Positions 8,508 through 17,100 of a stretch of DNA of 64,000 nucleotides are shown one piece after another (the first letter of the stretch is position 1; each line of letters opens with the position of its first letter). The position numbers and the translations under genes are program-made. The notes below the pieces were generated by a model. That model was not told where the DNA came from. It worked only from the letters and a program-made list of their open reading frames with translations, and did not search any database. The stretch is from the NCBI GenBank assembly GCA_963377175.1, contig CAUJNA010001446.1:30001-94000 (forward strand), given 5' to 3'. This DNA is from Effrenium voratum (taxonomy: Eukaryota > Sar > Dinophyceae > Suessiales > Symbiodiniaceae).

Positions 8508-10805
8508 ATGGCCATGCCATGCAATGCTTCAGCAAAGCAAGCGAGGGACTCAAAGCTCAAGCAGATCAATAAGTTGAGGAGGTCTGTTCCATATGTTTCA
8601 GCAGCAGCACTGGAAGCAATTGTGAAGGAAATTGCAAAGGAAGGCATCCCACAGCTTTCAGGCAGAAAGCACATGAGAGAGGGTGCTTCCAATCAGCTTG
8701 CAGAAATAAATGGTTTTGGCCCTTTGCTGCAGCAGTTTGATGCTGTGACCTTGCAACAGAGTGTGGTGAAACTCACAATGGTTAACTTCCTGTCCCTGCT
8801 TTCAGGTGCATTTGGGCAAGGAGGGTCTTACCATGACCTCATTATGAAGACACACTTGGCAAAGCCAAGCACCTTCACTGATCCTTGGGGGGTCTGCATC
8901 TATGCAGATGAACTGCACCCAGGGAACCAGCTGTCCTTGAAGGGTGCAAGAAAGCTGTGGGCAGTTTATGCCACACTGACATCCTTTGGGCAAGCAGTGA
9001 TGTCAAACTCTGCAGCTTGGATGGTGCTGTTTGTGTGCAGAAGTGAGATTGTAAACCAGCTTGATGGCAACATTGGCCAATGCATCAAACTCTTACTGCA
9101 TTCCATCAACAACCCCTATGGCAACCCAGCCTATGGAGTGCCACTGCAGTGTGGTGGCACAAGAATAAGGTTGTTTCTACAGCTGCAGATGTTTTTGCAA
9201 GATGGTCGGGCAATGAAATACACCTTCAGTGTGAGAGGTGATGGGGCATCCAGATTCTGTCCAATGTGCAAGAACCTGTTTGTGCTCAAGGCAGCTGTTT
9301 GCAGTGAAGAAGATGATGAGGATTGCAGTATGATGTGCAAGACTATAAAGCACTCTGAGCTTGACCTATGCACAGACAGTGAGCTCTTCCAAGCTTGGGA
9401 CAGGCTTGCAGACCGTCGTGGCAGTGTGAGTGCAGGGGATTGGAAATTGTGGCAGCAAGCTACTGGCATGACTTTCACAGCACATGGGCTGCTGGAAGAC
9501 AAAAGCCTCAGGCACATGGTGAAGCCATTGAAGCAGTGGTGCCATGATTACATGCATGGCATGTGCAGCAATGGTGTGATGAACTCCCTCATTTTTTTGG
9601 TGTTTCAATCAATTTCCCAGAATGGCCTCAATGTTTGGAATATCATGTTCAGTTGGCTTCAGCTGTGGACCTTTCCACAGGCAACAAGGCACAGCAAGGT
9701 GCACCAGCTGTTCACCAACAAGAGGGTGGAGTCACACAAAAAGGCCAGGAAGCTCAAAGCCCAAGCTTCAGACATTTTGAGCCTGTACAAGATGATTGCT
9801 TTTTATTTGCAGACTGTGTGCATGAAGGCAGGCCTCTGCATCAAGCAATGTCATGCATATTTGTGTATGTGCACTGTTCTGGACCTCTTGCAAAGTGTGC
9901 CTCATGGGGTTGTGACAGCCAAGATGATCACAGCTTCCGTGGAAGCAGCTCTGGAAGCCATGCGTGCTGCTGGGTGGCAATCAGAAATGGTCCCTAAGCA
10001 CCACTGGATGCTGCACTATGGTGATGCTCTAAGAAAATTCCAGATGCTGCCAGCATGCTGGAGCATGGAGAGGAAGCACAAGTTGCTGAGGAGGTTTGCA
10101 GACCCCATTCAAAACACAAGCAAATACGAGCTGTCTATGTACCATGAAGTCTTGACACAAGAGCTTACAGAATGGCAGCAGGAAGGGGTCTTTGCAAATG
10201 GGGTGGGGCTCCTTGCCCCACACCCAGCACCGAAAAAGCTTGCTCTGTTTCTGCAGCAGAACTTTGACTACCTCTTGGGGGTGGAGGCTTGCAACACAAG
10301 CCACCGGTGCAGGCTTGGGTGTGGTAGCACTTGCTCCAAAGGAGATATGATTTTGTTCAATGACCCTGGCAGCAAGCATCACAAAGACTTGGCCTTTTCT
10401 TGTGGGCAATGCTGGTGCCACTTCGAAGTGGAAGGCATTGTGTACACACTTGCTTCAGAGTTTGCTTTGAAATCCTTTGATGGGGGCCAAGGGAAAGCTG
10501 AATGGGAGCAGTTGGACACACATGTGGTGTTGCCTGCTGAGGAAATCCAATGCTCTGTAGTGTACAATCTGGCTAGCAATGGCACTTTGACAACACTTGT
10601 GCCTTACCACCTGTGCCCCACGCGGGCAGTTGACGGGGAAGTGCAAAAGGGTGCCACGTGCCAAACATGTGTTCATTCAGCCAGTCAGCACAGTGTGCTC
10701 ATTCAGCCAACCAGCCCATGGGCTCGTGTCACAGTTCCAGGCAGCAGTCAGCACAATGTGCTCATTCAGCCATGCAACAAGCCCAGTAACCTCAGCCACA
10801 TGTAG
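8508..10805 (+). CDS. Putative DDE-type transposase (KDZ/CMC-like)
   Basis: A 765-aa ORF starts at the ATG at 8508. Seen motifs: an acidic YADELHPGN segment (about 132), RGDGASRFCPMC (about 242-253) with a further Cys downstream, HDYMHGMC (about 346-353), HHWMLHYGDAL (about 498), and CWSMERKHKLLRRF (about 515-529). C-terminal Cys/His clusters lie near 600-640. The DxMHG motif, the GD...RFCPxC motif and the ERKH...R segment recall large DDE transposases with a zinc insertion, as in KDZ or CACTA/CMC families. I have not assigned the catalytic triad, and family placement is inference. The last 45 residues read through hairpin repeats, so the true end may be earlier or spliced. It is the largest ORF of the array and the only one suggesting mobility, so it probably mobilises, or once mobilised, the cassette. 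Confidence 0.55.
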   Translation: MAMPCNASAKQARDSKLKQINKLRRSVPYVSAAALEAIVKEIAKEGIPQLSGRKHMREGASNQLAEINGFGPLLQQFDAVTLQQSVVKLTMVNFLSLLSGAFGQGGSYHDLIMKTHLAKPSTFTDPWGVCIYADELHPGNQLSLKGARKLWAVYATLTSFGQAVMSNSAAWMVLFVCRSEIVNQLDGNIGQCIKLLLHSINNPYGNPAYGVPLQCGGTRIRLFLQLQMFLQDGRAMKYTFSVRGDGASRFCPMCKNLFVLKAAVCSEEDDEDCSMMCKTIKHSELDLCTDSELFQAWDRLADRRGSVSAGDWKLWQQATGMTFTAHGLLEDKSLRHMVKPLKQWCHDYMHGMCSNGVMNSLIFLVFQSISQNGLNVWNIMFSWLQLWTFPQATRHSKVHQLFTNKRVESHKKARKLKAQASDILSLYKMIAFYLQTVCMKAGLCIKQCHAYLCMCTVLDLLQSVPHGVVTAKMITASVEAALEAMRAAGWQSEMVPKHHWMLHYGDALRKFQMLPACWSMERKHKLLRRFADPIQNTSKYELSMYHEVLTQELTEWQQEGVFANGVGLLAPHPAPKKLALFLQQNFDYLLGVEACNTSHRCRLGCGSTCSKGDMILFNDPGSKHHKDLAFSCGQCWCHFEVEGIVYTLASEFALKSFDGGQGKAEWEQLDTHVVLPAEEIQCSVVYNLASNGTLTTLVPYHLCPTRAVDGEVQKGATCQTCVHSASQHSVLIQPTSPWARVTVPGSSQHNVLIQPCNKPSNLSHM

Positions 10806-10812
10806 GCTCACT
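10675..10812 (+). repeat. Hairpin-repeat cluster 7 (4 units, covarying stems)
   Basis: The units have different stems: AGCACAGTGTGCT, AGCCCATGGGCT, AGCACAATGTGCT and AGCCACATGTAGGCT. The AGCA/TGCT pair replaces AGCC/GGCT on both sides, which is the clearest covariation in the window. The cluster overlaps the last 45 codons of the transposase-like ORF. Confidence 0.75.
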
Positions 10813-11461
10813 TGCAACCAGCACACATGGCAACCTCAACTGTGGCTTGCAATGGGGGTGTGCATGGGCCTTTGATGATACTCCGCAACTGGCGGTGTGC
10901 AAGTCTATGTTGCAGCACATGCTGTTTGCGCTTCTGCAGCTTGCTGTGCCGTTTGTGACCTGCTTCTTGAAAGCACTGCAGCGCTGCCCCATGCAGCATG
11001 TCTTTAGAAGCCTTGCAAGCAATCTGGTGCACCCAAAGGTGCTCCTCTTGGCAGGGGCTTCATGGAAAATTGGCTCCCTGTCTCAATGGATTTCAAATTT
11101 TCAAAGCCTGGGCAAAGGCGCGCCTGTCCATGTTTTTTTGAGCTTAGATTGTGCAAGTTAATGCAAGTTAATTGCTAGCTAATTATTAGCTAGTGATTTC
11201 TAATTTTTTTATAATTAACATACCTAATTATGTTAAAGTACTAGAAGGCTATACCAATTCACCGGCCCATCTAAGTGGTGGGCGGGGGGAAGTGGGCCCC
11301 ACGTGTTGCGCATGACACGTGCAGTCTGCTGGGTGGGGGGGAGGGGGCCAGGCGTGCATCAATACCTCTTAATTGCACAGGCCAATATGGATAGTTCAGC
11401 CTTTCTGTTCTTTAGGGGAGGACATATTTACCATGCCAAGAGAGCACAACGGCACAAGCTG
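10813..11461. other. Intergenic stretch with compositional boundary
   Basis: No gene is supported. To about 11,155 it resembles the preceding cassette (CpG-poor, TG/CA-rich). From 11,155 to 11,250 it is very AT-rich and contains a 19-nt palindrome CTAGCTAATTATTAGCTAG at 11,175-11,193. From about 11,270 it turns abruptly G-rich, with a CACGTG pair bracketing TTGCGCATGA. This is a plausible right edge of the cassette. Confidence 0.5.
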
Positions 11462-12541
11462 TCAGCCCCGATCACCTAAATCATCAAGTCCATGATCATG
11501 CCTGTGAGCCCAAAAAGCATTGAATGCACAAACGACGCCAGGATTGAATGCAGAAACGACACCAAAATTGAATGCACAGACGACCCCGTGACCGTTCCAC
11601 ATGGCCTGAGCCGGGGATGCCTGAGCTGCTGCAGCAGCCTGAGCTGGCGCCACCAGCGGTGCCAGCTCAGGCGGCGAAGGGGCCGCCGCCTCAGCGCCGC
11701 CCTTGGCCGCCGCCTTCGCCGCCGTCTTCACCCGCCACCGCCGCACCGATGCGCCGCCCGGGGCTTCAGCCGCGGCTTCGGCGGGCGCCTGCGGCGCAGC
11801 GGCCGGCGCGGGCGCCGCTTCGGCCGGCGCCGGCGCCTTCCCCTTCCTCCGCTTCTTCGCCTCCGCTTCCGGCGCCGGAAGCGGCGGAGGGTCCGGTCCC
11901 GGCGCTGGAGATTCCCAGAGAAGACGCTGGAGCTGCGCCAGAAGGAAGGCCAATCCTTGGTCAATACAGATCACAAAGACTTACGAGACAGAAATACGAG
12001 ACAGACTGACGACTTACGAGACAGACATAAATCAACCCAGTCACACCATGGCCAGACCATGGCCAGTGCAGGCTAACATAAGGACTCTCTTCTGGACTGT
12101 CGTGCCAGTCGCCAGTAACACAACCCTCTCTGGTGCTTGTCGCTCGGAAACGGGAGAAGCTGAACAGCTCCAACATCCACTGGTTCATTTGGGAGCTTCT
12201 TCTTCTTCTTTTTCTTTCCAGGGGGTGAGGGGGGGGGTGGTGTGAAACGTGCCTGGCTTCCCCCTCCGGGCGAAACTGGGCAGCGGGGCAGGCTAACAAC
12301 CCAAGAACATCCAACAGCCCAGCAGCCCAACAGCCCAACAACAGCAGGCCAACAAAACCATCAGCAGCCCAACCAAGAGCCCACCAAACCAACAGCCCCG
12401 GAATTTAAAAAAAAAGGACAAGGTCTTTCGGGGCTTCGGTTGGCCGAAGGCTCGCCAGCTGCCCCAGGTGCGCACGTTGAACCAGCGGCTCTTGGCATCC
12501 GGCGCCGTGGCAATCCACCCGGCGCCTTTCTTCCTCAGAGG
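11462..12541 (-). CDS. Spliced gene with possible AP2-like module and Ala/Pro-rich tail
   Basis: Two exons join in frame. Exon 12454-12541 follows a TTTTAG acceptor and reads PLRKKGAGWIATAPDAK then SRWFNVRTWGSW. Exon 11462-11955 reads LAFLLAQLQRLLWE, then a strongly Ala/Pro-rich tail with a KKRRKGK patch, to a stop at 11462. A GA-AG intron (GAGCC...CCAAG) joins them as ...WGSWR-LAFLLAQLQ..., keeping frame. The Trp/Phe-spaced strand pattern followed by an amphipathic helix resembles an AP2/ERF-type DNA-binding domain, common in dinoflagellates and apicomplexans, but the match is weak. The tail ends with three short near-repeats (VVCAFN, VVSAFN, VVCAFN) from a roughly 24-nt tandem repeat at 11,520-11,585. 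Coding DNA is extremely CpG-rich, the opposite of the cassette to the left. The 5' end is unresolved. Confidence 0.45.
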
Positions 12542-12995
12542 CTAAAATTGGTGCCGACATCCGCTTAGGCGCCACCCATCAGAAACCCTGGAATCCTGAG
12601 GGTCTCGATTGTTTTGGGCCCTCAATGGTGTTCAAGTCTTTTGAAGGGCTGAGGAATTGGTCGTGGTTGTCCATTGGAGGGTGCGGGGGTGTGCATTGGA
12701 GGGGTCATGAGGATTCCCCCTAATAGCAAGCAGAAACATGGTCTCCACGAGGTGCAGGACTTCGTCCATCCACAGTAGGGTGGTTGGGTGGGTTTGAGGG
12801 TAGGTGATTCATGCCAGGGCCCTTGATTTCCCAACTAAACTGAACAAAAAGGACAGGGTAGCTCTTTTATTGGTAAAAATCAACTCGGAACAAACCATCT
12901 TTTTGCGGGGTCCCCTCAAGTGGTTACATTTTGAGGTCTTCTCACAATTCATGAGACCCCTGGCTTAATGATTAATAGGGCCTCCCACCTTTTAC
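12542..12995. other. Intron or intergenic DNA with a half TIR element
   Basis: It contains an isolated right end of TIR family 1 near 12,752-12,778 (GTGCAGGACTTCGTCCATCC then ACAGTA). No convincing coding sequence was seen. Confidence 0.35.
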
Positions 12996-13157
12996 CGGGG
13001 AATCATCATGTTTGGAATCGAACACGTATTCATAGTATGGGCTTTTTCCTTCAGGGTCAACATTCCCTTGGGGATGCTCTCTCACTGTTTCCCTTCGAGC
13101 CACAATTTCGGTGGTGAGGAAACACAAAGCCAACAGCTTGAAAAACGTGAGCCCCAT
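12996..13157 (-). CDS. Possible first exon with signal peptide
   Basis: From the ATG at 13157 the product starts MGLTFFKLLALCFLTTEIVA, a textbook signal peptide, then a hydrophilic segment with a YYEYVFDSKHDDSP end. It is followed directly by a GT donor (CCG|GTAAAAGG) at 12995. The exon ends in phase 0, which is compatible with the phase-0 start of the exon at 12541, so it could be the first exon of that gene. The AP2-like reading would then be wrong, since the protein would be secreted. It may equally belong to another gene. The family is not recognised. Confidence 0.35.
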
Positions 13158-13907
13158 ACGGCTGGAAAACAAGCAAAGGACCTGCATGGTGAGCTCCCCC
13201 CCACTGGAAGCTCATCATAATATAGACCTCACCCCCAACTGTCTATCCCCCTCCCTCTCCGAACGTGTACCCCTGCTGTACCTCTAATGGCCCCAACCTG
13301 CACACCTAGATATGCTGCTAAAAGGGGGGGGGTTGCGGCTGGAGCAGTGGAAGAATGCAGGAGACAAAACCCAATCCAGCCCACACCTAGAAAACCCAGA
13401 AAATGCCAGCAACACCTGAAAGGATTCCAATCCGCTTCTTTTCTTTTGCTTGAAAACCTAATTTCTTGGCAAAACCAATCCCCATACCGGCGATGGGATG
13501 ACCAAGAGTTTGCTCATACTGCTAGCAAACTGTTTTGACGTACCCCGCCAGTATTTCGCCCCCAAAGCCCACATGTGGGGCACACTGAAAACAAGATCTT
13601 CAGTCTTCAGATTCTGTGTCTGATTGAACCTTTTTGGTAGGGTATTGTTGGAGGAGACCGCACTTATAGTTCTGTCACCCCAAGTGTTAGGTTAAAGGGA
13701 TGCAACCCAGGTTTGTGACTTGGAGAGCCCGAGAAACAGCCAAAATCGTGACCCCAAATTCATGTTCAGGTTCTTTAATAAGTTGTAGCCCTCTCAACCA
13801 CCGCGACTTGGACGGATACTAGTTTTGACATTGGATTTGGGCAGTTGGCCCAAAGCTTCTGGAAATGATTCTTGGATGTTCAACCAACTTAGTAGTTTGT
13901 AATCATC
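13158..13907. other. No gene seen
   Basis: A mixed-composition stretch without a supported ORF or recognised repeat, up to the flanking repeat in which the retrotransposon sits (from about 13,908). Confidence 0.3.
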
Positions 13908-13953
13908 TCTACTCTTGGTATGGTAGCAAACAACTTTGTTTTTTGCAGACCCC

Positions 13954-14120
13954 TGTAAATCCCCCGGCGACCTCGCCTACCGAGAGCTCCTCCGCGACCT
14001 TTTCCCCGTGGCGCCACGCCCTCTAAGGTCTTTCCCCTAAACCTGAGCCCCTGGGCAAACGGATTCACATCGGCTGCAATCTGCTGACGAACATCTCCAA
14101 GCGAAGGCACACGATTGACA
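13954..14120 (-). repeat. 3' LTR (167 bp)
   Basis: In + orientation it begins TGTAAATCCCCCGGCGACCT and ends ACGATTGACA. It is identical to the other LTR except C versus A at the eleventh base (CCCCCGG versus CCCCAGG). On the element's strand it follows the polyprotein stop by 40 nt, after a TTTTTTGGGAG stretch that may be the polypurine tract. Confidence 0.95.
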
Positions 14121-14160
14121 CTCCCAAAAAATGAGTGTTCGCTTGAACCCGATCTTGCAT

Positions 14161-17100
14161 CTACGCATCCTCAGAGGATGGCTCCCCATTGGCTTTAAGC
14201 CAAGCAAGTCTGGCCTTCGCATTGGCTCGAGTTTTCAGCATCTCACCTTCATCCTGAAGGGCATACCGGCCGAGCTGCAAGCATGTGCGGATCGCGGTGG
14301 GATCCATTGCTTTGGTCAGAGCATCTGCAATCTGTGCCCCACTCGGCACCCATCTCAGAGTTATCCCCGACTTCAACTGTTCCTTAATCAAACGGGCCTG
14401 AAGAAGTACTCTAAACTCTTGGCAATTGGGTGGTGCAGTGCGGCTCACCAAATCATAGAGGCTTTTGCAGTCCGTGGCAGTGGTGGTTCCTGTCAGGCCC
14501 TGTGCTGAGACCGGGATGGGAGGTACCTCTTCTTCAGAGTAAGTGACACTTGCAATTGCTGGAGGAAGCTTCAGAAGGGTCTGATCTCCGAGTTTCCAGG
14601 CATCGGACGGTGATATCATCCACGACCAAAACAGTCTAATCCACGACACGTTGTCAAGGGCTTGGGCTAAAGCCATGGTTTCTGCTGCCAACGTGGAGGT
14701 TACAACCTTTTGGATTTTCTTCGAATGCCATGAAATGGGATTAACGGGACTCCTCTGGTTCACTTCCAATTGAGTGTTGGTTGCAAATATGAACATCCCT
14801 TGATATGCGTCCGTGGTCTTGGCTGACATGAAAGAGGCATCTGAGAATGTCAAGAACCTCACGTCCTGAAAAGGAATGGGCTGAATCTGAATGCTTACCT
14901 GCGAATTGGCTTTGGCTTCATGAAGCAAACGGTTGCCATCAATTAAATCCTGTACCTGGGCCTGATTTACCCTCCCTTGCATAAGTCCCAACCGGTGTGA
15001 CAAGTCTGGGCGGGTGTTGACGGCAGCATACTGAAGGCTACCAATCAAGGCACGGAACTGCTGGCGTTCAGATTCCGACACGGATTCCTCGGGATTGTTC
15101 CGTCTGGAACGGGCAAGGACAATTGGATCGATGTCCTTCACATACTCTTCCTGCTGAAGCACAATCTTCCCTGACCTCTCTTGGCGAATTTGAATCCCAG
15201 TGAATTTGAACACTTCACTCTTTTTGGCACCAAAAGGGAATATCTTTTCCAGTTGCTGGATGGCATCATCAAACACAGCATCTCCACCACAAAGGCCGTC
15301 ATCTACATGCACACCTATGGCTCCATGGACAGTGTTGGTTCTGGGATCAACATGAAGAAACAAACAAGGGTCAAATGGGCTCACTTGAAAGTTCAGTCCC
15401 AGAAGAGTCTTTCTGAATTCTTCATACCACAGATATGGTGCGTCCACTCTACCATAAGCTCCCTTCAAGAGTTGACAAATTTCGGATGGCTGTAGTTTCA
15501 TCTGCTCTCGCATTTCACTGGGCGGTTCCATACCGAGCAATCGTTGATCCTTGGCGCTGCCTCTCAGAAAGGCAGTTTTCACATCGAAGGATGAGAGTTT
15601 CCACCCTCGGCTGGCAATCATCTGCAACAGCAACATTCTGCCAAGTCTGCTGAGAGTTGGGCTGTCTCTTGGAATGTTTTCAATCTCAGGGTCCTCATAT
15701 CCTAACACAACCAAACGGGCCTTAGCTTTCTTTGATGGTTTCTGAGGTACCTTGGTATTGTCAGCATCAACATCCTTCCAAGTGAGAATCCATCGACATC
15801 TCAGGATATTCTCTTCAGGCAATTGATGTCGCAGGATCTTGGTCACGGTTCCGGTGTCCAGCCATGATGCAACTTCCTGGTGTTTCGCTGCTTGAAACAG
15901 TTTCTGCTCCTCAGGCTGAAGACCCGCCAGTTTAACTTCGGACTTTTGGCGCTTGGCTGCGGAAACCACTAAACCAAGGTGTTCCTCCTCCCCATGATGT
16001 GCCCATCGATCCAGATCTGCGGCTGTGAGAAAGACTTCACATTTCCATGCTTCTGTGCTCTGAAACAGACTGGCGTCATCCTCCGGCACAGGAACCTCTA
16101 CCCCATCTGGTACCCTGGTTTCCCCTATCTCTGGAATGCCTGATGTTTCAGTCTGCGAGGGTGCCCTAGACACTGAGGGTTCAACATCGGGTTGCTCTAT
16201 TTCGGGATTTCGTTCTGGGTGCTCACTGGTCGGCGCACTCTGATCCGGCCGGGAATGGGATCCTGATGGGATTTCTGGTGGAGCCCCAGTTGCTGGTGCC
16301 CGAGTTCGAGGTATGGTCAAAGTGTCAGGCACACGCGTCCAATCCTGCAATTGCACGACTCCGGGTGGAATGATCTGCTGAGTTGGACCTTGATGTTCAA
16401 CCTTGCTAAACTCAACTGCGGATGTGGGACGCACATGTTCAGGTGGTGCACGGAACAGCTTTCCCGACATCGTGACCCAGGTGACTTCTTGGCCTTCTTG
16501 TTGAACAACCTTCATGGGACCTATCCAGGCCCCATCACCGACTTTCTTAGTTTTCCATACCATGACCCAATCCCCTGGCTTGAAGTCACTTCGGAAGGGT
16601 CGTGGGCGACTCACAAGTGCTCTCCGGATGGCTTGATCATTATCAAGTTGGACAAAGGCGCGGCGTGCCGCCTCACGGCGTTGCAACTCTCTTCGGAATC
16701 GCACTCCTTCCGGAGTTTGGGACTCTGCCAATGCATGCGCGGGAATTTCAACATCTGATGTGACGGATGCGGCTACCCGAGACAGCTTCCCAAACACAAG
16801 CACTTCGGGCGGAAAACCTCTTACCCTGGTCCACTGGTTCTTTACCATGCAAGCCTGGGCTAACGCACACTGAAATTCATGGAAATCAGGGATGCCAACA
16901 TCACGGTCCATCCGGTTGAGGATTTCCTGCAAAATGCCTCCATGTCTTTCTGCCTTGGCGTTTTGCCAATGTCCTTCTGCCGCAATGGTGGTTCCTCTGA
17001 TGTTGAATCTTTGAAGGAAACTGGCAAACATGTCTGAATTCAATTCCCCTGCGGAATCAACATGGAGGTGGTATGGCGCTCCAGCCCACTGAATCCACCC

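Noticed and set aside
2862..10812. Spliced-leader RNA genes
   Set aside because: The units resemble the leader core, but no full leader, GT donor plus Sm-site, or SL RNA-length structure is present.
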